Below are positions 1 through 8,999 of a stretch of 64,000 nucleotides of DNA, one piece after another (the stretch's first letter is position 1; every line of letters begins with the position of its first letter). The DNA comes from an uncultured Saprospiraceae bacterium. GTDB taxonomy: Bacteria > Bacteroidota > Bacteroidia > Chitinophagales > Saprospiraceae. The position numbers and the translations under genes are program-made. Location: assembly GCA_937959115.1 (NCBI GenBank), contig CALGAW010000014.1, forward strand, positions 62,001-126,000, in the 5' to 3' direction. The notes beneath the pieces are model-generated. The model had not been told where the DNA came from. It ran no database searches and saw only the letters and a list, made by a program, of their open reading frames with translations.

Positions 1-229
1 CTGTATTCGCATTAGGTAGTTGCCCGTTCCCTTTTTTAGTTTCTTGGTAACTATAGACATAAGTGCTGTCCCTATCAATTACGCCGACGACCATGCCTGG
101 GATTTTCTTCATTTCTACCTCAGTATAGATCAATCGGGTCAACATCTTTTCAAGAGATTTATTTTCCTGAGCATTCACTGAAACCCCTAGAGCAAGAATT
201 AAGATTATTGTGCCAATTGTCTTTATCAT
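1..229 (-). CDS. Beta-lactamase-family serine hydrolase, N-terminal fragment
   Basis: The gene is cut by the left edge; only the first 76 codons are present, starting from the ATG whose first base is 229. The translation opens with a clear Sec signal peptide (a hydrophobic stretch ending in VNAQ at about residue 21). It continues with an amphipathic helix and the segment IPGMVVGVID at about residues 43-52. That segment is the usual N-terminal strand pattern of class C beta-lactamase / penicillin-binding-like esterases. The catalytic SxxK and YxN motifs would lie beyond the edge, so activity cannot be judged. The protein is probably exported to the periplasm. The family call is inferred from one motif. 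Confidence 0.6.
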   Translation of the reverse strand, partial: MIKTIGTIILILALGVSVNAQENKSLEKMLTRLIYTEVEMKKIPGMVVGVIDRDSTYVYSYQETKKGNGQLPNANT

Positions 230-313
230 ATATGGATAGAATTATACGTTTTCTATAACAAATTAAGTACCACAATAATAATTATCAATCAACCATGAAT
301 AATTAACAATTGC

Positions 314-2170
314 TTAAGTAATTTTTTTTCCACTTAGTGCCTTAGTGATATTGTGATCAAGCGCTCGATGAGCAAGGGGTTTTGTGAATTCATTAAGGTC
401 ATCCATTGCCTTATTAATCAAATCCTTATCTTCTTCTTCTACTGTTTTCCGTAATTCCGAAACCAGCTTTTTCGTTGTGGCGATTTCATTTTCCGAAAGG
501 ATAGATTCATTCTGTTGAAGAAACTTATCAGCGTTAAGCAAGACATTGTTTGCTTCATTCCTAGCTTCAATTATTGCACGAATGGACATATCATCCTTGG
601 CATTATGAATAGATTCAAGCAGCATTTTTCCCATTTCCTCTTCTGAAATACCGTAGGAAGAATGCATCTTTATTGTCTGTGCTACCCCAGAACGTAATTC
701 ACTTGCCTTGACTTGCAAAATCCCATCTGCATCAAGTATAAACTGAATCTCTATTTTTGGAATGCCTGCGGGCATTGGTGGAATGCCTGACAATACAAAT
801 TCCCCTAGTTTTCGGTTGTTTGAGACGAGATCCCGCTCTCCTTGATACACAGCAACCTTCAAATTTTTCTGACCATCTAGGGATGTCGTATACTGTCTTC
901 CTGCCCGAGAGGGCACTTTTGAATTTCGCGCAATGATGGTATCCATTAAACCACCAATCGTCTCAATGCCAAGGGACAAGGGGGTCACATCAATCAACAG
1001 GATGTCTTTGTTGTTTCCAGCTAGAATGTCTGCCTGAATCGCTGCACCTAAAGCAACTACCTCATCTGGATTCAGTGAACAATTGACTGACTTTCCAAAA
1101 AAACGAGTTGCGGCATCCCTCACTAGAGGAATGCGAGTAGATCCACCAACCATAATAACATCATCAATATCAGACACTTGTAACGCAGCATCAAGCAACG
1201 CTTGTTTACTTGCCTGAATGGTTTGATCAATGAGCGGTTGGATTAATTCGTTAAACTGATCCAAGCTAATATCAAATGCTTGTTGACCAATTGTTCCTGA
1301 GAAGGTCGACTGAACGGATAACGTTTTCTTAGCTTGCTCCGCAAGTAACCGTAGTTGCTGGCTAAAAGACTTATCTTCAAGTGCTTGACTATCTATTGAA
1401 TACGATTCAATCCAATAATCTAATAAAACACGATCAAAGTCATCTCCACCTAGAAAGGTATTCCCATTGGTTGCGAGCACTTCGAAGATTCCATTTTGGA
1501 TTTCAAGGATAGAAATATCAAATGTTCCTCCACCTAAATCATAGACAGCTACTTTTTTAGATTCATCTGGCTGTAAACCGATGCCATAGGCTAAGCTTGC
1601 TGCAGTGGGCTCATTGACAATTCGCAAAACGTCTAGCCCTGCTAATTTTCCGGCATCTCTTGTTGCTTGTCGCTGTGCATCATTAAAGTAGGCGGGCACT
1701 GTAATAACCGCTTTCCTGACAGTTGCACTCAACTCATTTTCAACGCGTTGTTTTAAGCTGATTAGTATTTTTGCTGACAACTCTACTGGATTGTAGAATC
1801 GGTCATTCATTCTAATTTTTACAAGATCATCGGTATCCTCATTGATGATTTTATAACCAAAGTATCGACTGTATTGCTCAATATCCTTAAAGGCTTTCCC
1901 AAGCAATCGCTTTACTGAATAAATAGTATGCTGAGGATCAGAGATTAAAAAAGGTTTTGCTTCATTTCCGACGGTAGCCTCCCCTTTTTTATCAAAATGA
2001 ACAATCGAAGCCACTAAGGCATTTTTTCCTGTTTTATCCTTTACGGTGTATGGTTTACCGTCCTTCATGAAGGCAACAAGGCTATTGGTAGTCCCTAGGT
2101 CGATTCCCACGATGACTGGACTATCTTTTTCAATGGTCCCCTTCGATAGGTTTATTGGAATTTTTGCCAT
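314..2170 (-). CDS. hscA: HscA-like Hsp70 chaperone
   Basis: This is an ATP-dependent Hsp70 chaperone of 618 residues. The nucleotide-binding domain begins with [12 protein letters not shown] (about residues 22-33) and carries [11 protein letters not shown], the phosphate-binding loop of the actin fold; the substrate-binding domain follows from about residue 390. Length and wording (SVKRLLG in the first third, [17 protein letters not shown]) fit HscA, the chaperone that helps transfer Fe-S clusters from IscU, better than DnaK. The long disordered C-terminal tail of DnaK is absent. No hscB, iscU or fdx lies beside it, so the Fe-S role rests on sequence resemblance only; a DnaK paralog is the alternative. 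A TAnnTTTG-type -7 box lies 33 bases upstream of the start. Confidence 0.75.
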   Translation of the reverse strand: MAKIPINLSKGTIEKDSPVIVGIDLGTTNSLVAFMKDGKPYTVKDKTGKNALVASIVHFDKKGEATVGNEAKPFLISDPQHTIYSVKRLLGKAFKDIEQYSRYFGYKIINEDTDDLVKIRMNDRFYNPVELSAKILISLKQRVENELSATVRKAVITVPAYFNDAQRQATRDAGKLAGLDVLRIVNEPTAASLAYGIGLQPDESKKVAVYDLGGGTFDISILEIQNGIFEVLATNGNTFLGGDDFDRVLLDYWIESYSIDSQALEDKSFSQQLRLLAEQAKKTLSVQSTFSGTIGQQAFDISLDQFNELIQPLIDQTIQASKQALLDAALQVSDIDDVIMVGGSTRIPLVRDAATRFFGKSVNCSLNPDEVVALGAAIQADILAGNNKDILLIDVTPLSLGIETIGGLMDTIIARNSKVPSRAGRQYTTSLDGQKNLKVAVYQGERDLVSNNRKLGEFVLSGIPPMPAGIPKIEIQFILDADGILQVKASELRSGVAQTIKMHSSYGISEEEMGKMLLESIHNAKDDMSIRAIIEARNEANNVLLNADKFLQQNESILSENEIATTKKLVSELRKTVEEEDKDLINKAMDDLNEFTKPLAHRALDHNITKALSGKKIT

Positions 2171-2202
2171 TTTCTACGTTGATCTGAATTTAATAACACC
2201 CA

Positions 2203-2210
2203 CAAAAGTA
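2203..2210 (-). promoter_or_regulatory. Putative -7 box for the hscA-like gene
   Basis: On the minus strand the bases read TACTTTTG, an exact match to the Bacteroidota -7 consensus TAnnTTTG, and lie 33 bases upstream of the ATG at 2170. No good TTG -33 element is found at the expected 19-21 base spacing, so the call is tentative. Confidence 0.4.
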
Positions 2211-2340
2211 ATAAGTTTAGCAAGATTCTTCACCCTAAGTTGGAATATGTCCTGAAGATTATTTTTCTACCAACAATTATTTTTAACTTGCAGCCTTTGA
2301 AATAATGTTTAATGTTTAATTATTATTATAGTTTAATTAA

Positions 2341-3255
2341 ATGCAATCAACGAATAACATCATGCTTGTCTGGCCAGCTAGTTTTGGATTTAATGAGGAA
2401 ACTGCTCGCAACAATGCTTTTCAGAAGATAACCGCTCTTCAAAACGACTCGCTTGCAAAGGCTAGAATTGAATTCAATCAATTTAATACATTATTGAAAC
2501 AAAACGGAGTCAATACATTCGTAATCAACGATAACCCTAAACCCAAAAAACCAGATGCCATTTTCCCTAATAACTGGGTCACTTTTCATCCGAATGGACG
2601 AGTTATCTTGTATCCCATGTATGCCGAAAACCGGCGACTAGAGCGAAGGCGAAAAATCCTTGATGAGATTCAACAATCATTTGACCTGACCGAGGTGATT
2701 GATATAAGTCATCATGAAACGTCAGACAACTTCCTTGAGGGAACTGGCAGTATGATATTTGATCACATCAACAAGAAGGTTTATGCCTGCCTTTCTGCTA
2801 GAACTTCCTTGTCAATCTTGAAAGAGGTAGCCGCGTTACTTGGTTACGAACCAGTTCATTTCCATGCAGTTGACAAGAACGGTCTAGCAATTTACCACAC
2901 CAATGTTATGATGGCAATAGGAACTGGCTTTGTCGTTATCTGTTTAGAATGTATTATAGATGGATCTGAACGAAAAATGCTGTTAAATCACTTTGAGGAT
3001 TCAGCCTTACACGTGATTGAAATAACGATGGATCAAATGAACACTTTTGCAGGAAACATGCTCGAAGTTAAAGGCAAAGACGAGCAACTTATCATCTGTT
3101 CTCAACAAGCGCTAGGGAGTTTAACGTTTCAACAAAAGCAATCACTAAGCAATTATGGACGAATTTTAGCAGCAGATGTGCCCACTATCGAGTCAATTGG
3201 TGGTGGTAGTGTACGTTGTATGATGGCCGAAATTTTTCTTCCTATCAAGATATGA
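2341..3255 (+). CDS. ctlX: CtlX-type arginine deiminase-related hydrolase
   Basis: This 304-residue protein belongs to the guanidino-group modifying superfamily (arginine deiminase, dimethylarginine hydrolase, amidinotransferase). Family landmarks are visible: MLVWPASFGFN near the N-terminus, FPNNWVTFHPNGRV at about 75-88, EGTGS with a candidate acidic residue E133, the catalytic-type His in YHTNV (H186), and the nucleophile-type Cys in GGGSVRC (C293) near the C-terminus. The wording and length match the CtlX group, which has been linked to citrulline or arginine use; the true substrate cannot be read from sequence. The ATG at 2341 starts directly at the conserved region. It is divergent from the hscA-like gene and no pathway partners are adjacent. 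Confidence 0.8.
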   Translation: MQSTNNIMLVWPASFGFNEETARNNAFQKITALQNDSLAKARIEFNQFNTLLKQNGVNTFVINDNPKPKKPDAIFPNNWVTFHPNGRVILYPMYAENRRLERRRKILDEIQQSFDLTEVIDISHHETSDNFLEGTGSMIFDHINKKVYACLSARTSLSILKEVAALLGYEPVHFHAVDKNGLAIYHTNVMMAIGTGFVVICLECIIDGSERKMLLNHFEDSALHVIEITMDQMNTFAGNMLEVKGKDEQLIICSQQALGSLTFQQKQSLSNYGRILAADVPTIESIGGGSVRCMMAEIFLPIKI

Positions 3256-3315
3256 TTGCAAATCAATTATAACATTTAAATATTTGTTAATCAAGGAAAG
3301 AATGCCCAAGCAGAG

Positions 3316-3346
3316 TTGATAACTTGTAATTTATTTACTATATTTG
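3316..3346 (+). promoter_or_regulatory. Bacteroidota promoter for the DUF4157 gene
   Basis: TTG at 3316-3318, a 20-base spacer, then TATATTTG at 3339-3346: an exact match to the -33/-7 consensus. Transcription would begin near 3352. This makes the TTG at 3316 a promoter element rather than a start codon and supports the ATG at 3382. Confidence 0.65.
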
Positions 3347-3381
3347 AACGAATACATGTAATAACTAAATCACCCCCACAG

Positions 3382-4911
3382 ATGTCTATTAAAACCAGAG
3401 ATAAGGGAAACAACGACAAAAGCGTTGCTAATAGTCAGTTTGACGATAATCAAAGTGCTTCATCCCTTGTGCCACCTGCTCAACTTTTTACGGCTTCAAA
3501 TAAGGAAGGAGACGTTGCTCAAAAAAGTAAGAAAAATTCAAGTTCTGGCAAAAAAGCTGCGTTACCTCAAGATGTTCAAGAAAAAATGGAAACCTCAATG
3601 GGACATGACTTCTCGAATGTCAACATCCATGAGAACTCTTCAAAGGCATTTGATTTGGGCGCAAATGCTTATGCTCAAGGCAACGATGTTCATTTTGCTC
3701 CTGGGCAATTTGATCCCCAATCAGAAAAAGGACAGCAGCTCATCGGTCATGAGTTAGCACATGTCGTTCAACAGCGAGAAGGAAAAGTAGAGGAGACTAA
3801 AAAAATGGGGAAAGGAATGTCTGTTAATGATGATCCTGCCTTAGAAAGCGAAGCTGACAAAATGGGAGCGAAAGCCGCAAAAGGTACCGCTGGAGCTGGT
3901 GGCGATCTTTCTGGAAATAAAGAAGTCGGTTCACCAGTTGTTCAAGGATTTTTTGAACAAGAACGCTCTGGAGAAACTTGGAGTCAGTCTGATGATATGT
4001 CAGTAGCTGTTAAACAAGGATATCCTAATCATGAGCTATACGCAAAGAAAGGAAAAGTTGCAGAATCAAATAAGAAATTGAAAGCTGTTGGTTCTGGACT
4101 TGAATTACAAGAAACGGGAACAACAGACACCTTCACTAATGATAGTAAAGAAACTGCAGAACTTTCTAAAGTAGAAGTTAAAAATAACACCAATGCAACA
4201 GAAGGTGACAACATGGAGTTGTGGGCTGATTGTGGCAAGAGTAATGGAGTAGTGGTAGGAAGTGATAAAAGAGAAGCTGTTTATAATAATCCAAAAGGAA
4301 TAGAATCAAGTGCCGATGGAAGTCCATCAGGTATGAAGTTGAAAATCATGAAGGAATGGTTACATGATAAATATTCATCTGCTACTGGTCCTGAGCAAAA
4401 AGCAATGGGTGCGGTAATCTCTGAAGCTAAGAGTTATGAAGCCATGCTACCAGCTATTGTCAAAGAATATCATGCGGCTTCTAAAGAGTCAGATAAGAAA
4501 ATGATTGCCAAAAGATATTTCGCTTATATGAATAAGATATCTGAAGTATATTGGCAATATTATAACAGTTTAGATGAGACTGAACGAGATAAAATTGACC
4601 AACAAATTGGAATAAATAAATTTGCAAATCCTGAAGTTGGACAAGGTTATACAACATCAAGTGGTGGAAAAGACATTCCTGGAACTTCTACTTGGAACTT
4701 CCACTGGGGTGGCGTTGTTATGGAAAGTGATGACAAAAGTGATAAGATCGTCCTTGAAAACTATGCAGTTGGTGATCCTAGTGTGGAGAATGAAGATTGG
4801 GAGTTTGCAATGTATGGTACCAAGAAGAAAGGGCAATCATTCCATGAAGTCCATAAGGATACAAATCAACATGGTGAATCGCCAACGACTATGAAAATTC
4901 AAAAGAAATAG
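3382..4911 (+). CDS. DUF4157 protein, candidate contractile-injection effector
   Basis: Read from the ATG at 3382 the product has 509 residues; a longer frame opening at TTG 3316 runs through the promoter. The N-terminus (1-60) is polar and disordered, with no signal peptide. A DUF4157 domain spans about 65-130 and ends in HELAH (123-127), a zinc-peptidase-like HExxH. After a flexible Gly/Ala linker comes a C-terminal domain with ADCGK (C284), NFHWGG (H441) and LENY (N460), an order that could form a papain/NlpC-like Cys-His-Asn triad. DUF4157 proteins are known to associate with extracellular contractile injection systems, often as N-terminal parts of toxins. No injection-apparatus gene is in the window. 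The next gene starts two bases after the stop. The DUF4157 call is firm; the enzyme activity is inference. Confidence 0.8.
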   Translation: MSIKTRDKGNNDKSVANSQFDDNQSASSLVPPAQLFTASNKEGDVAQKSKKNSSSGKKAALPQDVQEKMETSMGHDFSNVNIHENSSKAFDLGANAYAQGNDVHFAPGQFDPQSEKGQQLIGHELAHVVQQREGKVEETKKMGKGMSVNDDPALESEADKMGAKAAKGTAGAGGDLSGNKEVGSPVVQGFFEQERSGETWSQSDDMSVAVKQGYPNHELYAKKGKVAESNKKLKAVGSGLELQETGTTDTFTNDSKETAELSKVEVKNNTNATEGDNMELWADCGKSNGVVVGSDKREAVYNNPKGIESSADGSPSGMKLKIMKEWLHDKYSSATGPEQKAMGAVISEAKSYEAMLPAIVKEYHAASKESDKKMIAKRYFAYMNKISEVYWQYYNSLDETERDKIDQQIGINKFANPEVGQGYTTSSGGKDIPGTSTWNFHWGGVVMESDDKSDKIVLENYAVGDPSVENEDWEFAMYGTKKKGQSFHEVHKDTNQHGESPTTMKIQKK

Positions 4912-4913
4912 CG

Positions 4914-5378
4914 ATGTTTGTTAAAATCCTGCTAGCAATTTTAGGGCTTGGGATTATCACCATTTTTGGATGTAATTTTATGAAAAAAGATAACGTATCT
5001 AAAAACGACTCTAACGAGTTGTCAAAGGATTTACCTACCGACTTACCTCTGATTACTGCATTTGCGGAAATTGACGAACTTGAAAAACAGGATGTATATC
5101 TTCAAGGCACTTACAAGCTAAAAGATATGCGGATGCGTAAGACAGGCTCTGAAGGAGTGTTTAAAGGTCACGCTGAAATCGTGTTTGAAGATGGTTATTC
5201 TGTTATTTTAATGCCTCCTGATGATGAATCTGCCATTCGACCTCAAGCAGAACAAACCCGCTGTAATGGCAAAACCGTATATGCTAAGGGAACGCTTTAC
5301 CCCTACATTCCTTGGGGTGATTCGAACCTAAAATCTCCTTGCTTAGTTGATATAGAATTTATTAAATTGGTCGAGTAA
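4914..5378 (+). CDS. Small lipoprotein partner of the DUF4157 protein
   Basis: This 154-residue predicted lipoprotein has a hydrophobic signal ending in IFGC with the lipidated Cys at about C20. The mature part is a compact domain of about 110 residues with alternating strands (DVYLQGTYKLKDMRM, FKGHAEIVFEDGYSVILMPP, KTVYAKGTL), suggesting a small beta-barrel or OB-like fold. It begins two bases after the DUF4157 stop codon, so the two are almost certainly cotranscribed and probably translationally coupled. I recall similar RGHAAVVLEDG-type small proteins beside DUF4157 genes in other phyla, but this could not be checked. A role as immunity protein, chaperone or surface anchor for the partner is inference. 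I do not recognise a named family. Confidence 0.7.
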   Translation: MFVKILLAILGLGIITIFGCNFMKKDNVSKNDSNELSKDLPTDLPLITAFAEIDELEKQDVYLQGTYKLKDMRMRKTGSEGVFKGHAEIVFEDGYSVILMPPDDESAIRPQAEQTRCNGKTVYAKGTLYPYIPWGDSNLKSPCLVDIEFIKLVE

Positions 5379-5429
5379 TCTTCTCTTTTTCACCTTGCTT
5401 AAAGGGAAATATCTTGGTGACAATAAAAT

Positions 5430-6209
5430 TTAATACCTAGGAAATCGAATTTCTTTCAAACTGAAAACTTCCTGCTGATTGGTGTCATTATTCAAAACAA
5501 CTAGCTGCCCAATTTCATTTATTGTTTGTATAGTTCCATTAAAACTAGATTCATTTTGTCTTTTAAAAACGGAAGGAATAGCCTTTAGATATAGGCAATC
5601 CAAGTAGTCAGTAATCAGTTGATCGGTATTCCCATTTTGTAATTGAAGATATCTGATTTCTATTGCTTTTAGCAACTCAGGGACTAATTCCTCGATATTG
5701 TAGGTTTCGCCTGTAGCCGCTGATAGTGAAACGGGATTTGGAAGGAGTGGATTGAATTCTGTTTGATTTATATTGAGCCCGATACCGATTACTGACGATC
5801 TGATGACTGAAGAACGAAGTGTATTTTGGATCAAAACACCACCCAATTTTTTATTATCTAGATAAATATCATTTGGCCACTTCACACTTACCTGACTGTG
5901 TGGCAGTTTAGCTTTAAGAAAATCTACGATTCCAATAGCAACACATATATTTAAATTAAACTGTTGATTAACAGGCAAAAATGTAGGATATACGATGACA
6001 CTCAATGTAATGTTTTGTTGAGAATCACTTTCCCAAGTAGTGCCATATTGTCCACGCCCAGCAGTCTGATTATTTGTAAAAACGACTGTTCCGTTACTTG
6101 GTTTACTTTTTGCTAGTAGCTTTATAGCATAATTATTTGTAGATTTAACTGAAGTAAGCTGGATGACAACCTTTCCAATAAAAAGTGTGTTATATATTTG
6201 AAAACGCAT
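5430..6209 (-). CDS. birA: Biotin--[acetyl-CoA-carboxylase] ligase
   Basis: This cytoplasmic enzyme activates biotin with ATP and attaches it to the carrier lysine of acetyl-CoA carboxylase. The 259-residue protein begins almost directly with the catalytic domain. Visible landmarks are STNNYA (substrate-entry segment), TAGRGQYGTTW (the biotin/AMP-binding loop, GRGR-like), VKWPNDIYL and GGVLIQN. The N-terminal DNA-binding helix-turn-helix of the E. coli BirA repressor is missing, so this is a ligase only, without the repressor role. A short C-terminal SH3-like domain follows (about 205-259). It is divergent from rsfS, an arrangement I recall as common in Bacteroidota. Confidence 0.88.
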   Translation of the reverse strand: MRFQIYNTLFIGKVVIQLTSVKSTNNYAIKLLAKSKPSNGTVVFTNNQTAGRGQYGTTWESDSQQNITLSVIVYPTFLPVNQQFNLNICVAIGIVDFLKAKLPHSQVSVKWPNDIYLDNKKLGGVLIQNTLRSSVIRSSVIGIGLNINQTEFNPLLPNPVSLSAATGETYNIEELVPELLKAIEIRYLQLQNGNTDQLITDYLDCLYLKAIPSVFKRQNESSFNGTIQTINEIGQLVVLNNDTNQQEVFSLKEIRFPRY

Positions 6210-6318
6210 AATTTTTTAAGATTACAAATTAAATTGGAACTATTCTGCCCTCTTTCTTCGTTTAAACTAAATCAAAGAACCATTTAAACCTTATTGTTAA
6301 CAAAAATACGCTTATAAT

Positions 6319-6702
6319 TTGAATTCAGGAAAAGGAGTAAAAGCAGACGATGAAGTTTCTTTCGAAGAATTGAATGAAATTTTAATTAGAAGCATTCAAG
6401 ATGTAAAAGGACACGATATTGTACAACTCGACCTCAGAGGAATTGAAGAAGCCAGTACCGATTGTTATATCGTTTGCCATGGTGAATCAACCACTCAAGT
6501 AAATGCCATTGCATCTAGAATTATAAAAAATATAGAACTAGAAACAGGTATGAAACCAGTCCATAAAGAAGGAATGGGGAATGCGACTTGGATTTTAGTC
6601 GATTATTTTGATACGATCGTCCATATTTTTTATAAAGAGACAAGAGAATTTTATCAAATTGAGGAATTATGGAGTGATGCCAAATTCTTAAAATTTGATT
6701 AA
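6319..6702 (+). CDS. rsfS: Ribosome silencing factor RsfS
   Basis: RsfS binds ribosomal protein L14 and blocks joining of the two ribosomal subunits under starvation. The 127-residue product matches the family along its length: SIQDVKGHDIVQLDL at the start, DCYIVCHGESTTQV, then an IHIFYKETREFY-like strand and EELW near the end. The only usable start before the conserved region is TTG at 6319, because an in-frame stop lies at 6298-6300 and no ATG or GTG intervenes. FtsH follows 117 bases downstream in the same direction, as I recall for many Bacteroidota. Confidence 0.88.
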   Translation: MNSGKGVKADDEVSFEELNEILIRSIQDVKGHDIVQLDLRGIEEASTDCYIVCHGESTTQVNAIASRIIKNIELETGMKPVHKEGMGNATWILVDYFDTIVHIFYKETREFYQIEELWSDAKFLKFD

Positions 6703-6819
6703 AGGAACAAATATTTTAAAAATGATTGATTATTATAAATAACTTGCAACTTGTTGATGCAAAAAACGTTTAATTTAAAACGAATAGTCATACTTAAGAT
6801 TCCACAATAAAATTATTAA

Positions 6820-8769
6820 ATGGAAAATAATAAACAAGACGGAGGAGGAAAAATGCCCAAATTCAATTACTATTGGATCTACGGTATACTCATTCTTCTA
6901 TTTCTTGGTATCCAGCTAATTGGAGTTGCCCCTACCGGTAAAGAAATCAGCATGAAGCAATTTAAAACAGTGCTTCAGAAAGGTGATATTGAAAAATTGG
7001 TAGTGGTCAATGAAAAGTTCGCAGAGATCACCATTAAAACTCAAGCCTTAGAAAATAATCCAGAATATAGCGAAGTTGCAAAATCCCCACTCAACTGGGG
7101 CAACCCTGGACCACATTACAGATTATCGGTTTCTGAGGAAATCTTTATGAAAAACGTGTCTGCATGGCAGGAAGGTGTAACGGAGGAAAAACTAATCTAT
7201 CCCGAATCAAAAGTTCGGAAAAATGTGCTAGCAGACTTGATCTATTGGCTACTCCCGTTCTTCATCATAATAGCACTTTGGTTCTTCATCATGAAACGAA
7301 TGAGTGGCGGCGGCTCTGGTCCTGGCGGTCAGATCTTCAACATAGGAAAGTCCAAAGCAACATTGTTTGATCGTGATTCAAAAGTCAATGTAACATTCAA
7401 GGATGTCGCTGGACTGGATGAAGCAAAAGAAGAAGTAATGGAAGTGGTGGATTTTCTGACACATCCTAAAAAATATACGTCACTCGGTGGAAAAATACCG
7501 AAAGGCGTTTTATTGGTTGGCCCTCCTGGAACTGGAAAAACACTGCTAGCAAAAGCAGTAGCTGGTGAAGCAGCTGTTCCGTTTTTCTCCATCTCAGGTT
7601 CCGACTTCGTAGAAATGTTTGTCGGTGTTGGAGCTTCTCGTGTCCGAGACTTGTTTAAACAAGCAAGAGAAAAAGCGCCTTGTATCATCTTTATTGATGA
7701 GATAGATGCGATCGGTAGAGCAAGAGGTAGAAACTCAATGCAAGGCAATGACGAACGCGAAAACACGTTGAACCAATTGCTTGTTGAGATGGATGGATTT
7801 AGCACAGAGAAAGGAGTGATCCTAATGGCAGCAACCAACCGTCCTGATGTCTTGGATAATGCTCTTTTGCGCCCAGGACGTTTTGACCGACAAATTGGAA
7901 TCGACAAACCAGACATTAGAGGACGAATTGAAATATTTAAAGTACATCTCAAACCACTTAAAACTGGTCCAGACATTAATGCAGAAGTATTAGCAGAACA
8001 GACACCTGGCTTTGCTGGAGCTGAAATCGCTAACGTTTGTAATGAATCTGCACTAGTAGCAGCAAGACGCAATAAGAAGTTTATCGAAATGGAAGACTTC
8101 AACTATGCCCTTGATCGAGTGATCGGTGGTCTTGAAAAGAAAAATAAACTAATCTCTCCAAAAGAGAAAAAAGTAATTGCTTATCATGAAGCAGGACACG
8201 CTATTTGTGGCTGGTTCTTAGAACACGCTTCTCCCCTAGTTAAAGTAACGATTGTCCCTAGAGGAGTCGGCACACTTGGGTATGCTCAATATTTACCAAA
8301 AGAGCGATACATTGAAACTACAGAGGAAATGCATGATCGTATGTGCATGACCCTAGGAGGACGTGCCGCAGAAGAGGTTGTTTTCAACAAAATTTCGACA
8401 GGAGCGCAAAACGATTTGGATCGAGTAACGAAATTGTCTTATGCCATGATTGCCATTTATGGTATGAATGAAAATGTAGGAAATGTTTCTTATTATGACA
8501 TGCAAAACCAAAATCAATTTGCTAAACCTTATTCTGATGAGACAGCAACAATGATTGATACGGAGGTGCGTAAGCTTATTGACCAACAATACGAACGAGC
8601 TAAATCATTTCTGAAAGAACATAGAAATGAATTGGAAATTCTAGCCAATGAGTTGCTTGATAAGGAAGTACTCTTAAAATCGGATTTAGAACGATTAATC
8701 GGGAAACGTCCATTCTTAGAGGATGACCCAATGACTTCTCCTTCTGAAAATGGAGTTGATCATAGCTAA
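6820..8769 (+). CDS. ftsH: ATP-dependent zinc metalloprotease FtsH
   Basis: This membrane-anchored AAA+ protease degrades damaged or short-lived membrane and cytoplasmic proteins. In its 649 residues I see a first membrane helix at about 15-38, an extracytoplasmic domain, a second helix at about 136-160, the AAA module with Walker A GPPGTGKT (234-241) and Walker B IIFIDEID (289-296), an arginine-finger region [10 protein letters not shown], and the protease zinc site HEAGH (456-460) with the NDL segment (D532) as likely third ligand. All catalytic residues are intact and the length is usual. A rho-independent terminator follows 21 bases after the stop. Confidence 0.97.
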   Translation: MENNKQDGGGKMPKFNYYWIYGILILLFLGIQLIGVAPTGKEISMKQFKTVLQKGDIEKLVVVNEKFAEITIKTQALENNPEYSEVAKSPLNWGNPGPHYRLSVSEEIFMKNVSAWQEGVTEEKLIYPESKVRKNVLADLIYWLLPFFIIIALWFFIMKRMSGGGSGPGGQIFNIGKSKATLFDRDSKVNVTFKDVAGLDEAKEEVMEVVDFLTHPKKYTSLGGKIPKGVLLVGPPGTGKTLLAKAVAGEAAVPFFSISGSDFVEMFVGVGASRVRDLFKQAREKAPCIIFIDEIDAIGRARGRNSMQGNDERENTLNQLLVEMDGFSTEKGVILMAATNRPDVLDNALLRPGRFDRQIGIDKPDIRGRIEIFKVHLKPLKTGPDINAEVLAEQTPGFAGAEIANVCNESALVAARRNKKFIEMEDFNYALDRVIGGLEKKNKLISPKEKKVIAYHEAGHAICGWFLEHASPLVKVTIVPRGVGTLGYAQYLPKERYIETTEEMHDRMCMTLGGRAAEEVVFNKISTGAQNDLDRVTKLSYAMIAIYGMNENVGNVSYYDMQNQNQFAKPYSDETATMIDTEVRKLIDQQYERAKSFLKEHRNELEILANELLDKEVLLKSDLERLIGKRPFLEDDPMTSPSENGVDHS

Positions 8770-8790
8770 ACAAATATTACTTCAATATAC

Positions 8791-8821
8791 AAAGCCGCTC
8801 AGTTCGAGTGGCTTTTTTTGT
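8791..8821 (+). terminator. Terminator after ftsH
   Basis: AAAGCC-GCTC pairs with GAG-T-GGCTTT around a short loop, followed by a T run at 8813-8819. It lies 21 bases after the ftsH stop and has one mismatch in the stem. Confidence 0.75.
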
Positions 8822-8999
8822 TTGGGTAATTACTTAACCACAGAATAATGTGGATTTACTGTTTAAAAAAGATTTAACAACAATCACAATAGTTGCTCAA
8901 CAATTCCCGTTCCTTAATAAATTTCCTTTTATTTCTAGTTTTATCAATAAAGTCTGATTAATTTAGAATTTAGTTTAGTTCTTTTAAATAACTTTAAGA

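Noticed and set aside
7329-8102. 257-codon open frame antisense to ftsH
   Set aside because: It is a shadow of the conserved AAA domain; its translation is Ser/Pro-rich without a recognisable pattern.
8832-8853. Small CCACA/TGTGG inverted repeat after the ftsH terminator
   Set aside because: A five-base stem in AT-rich sequence is expected by chance.
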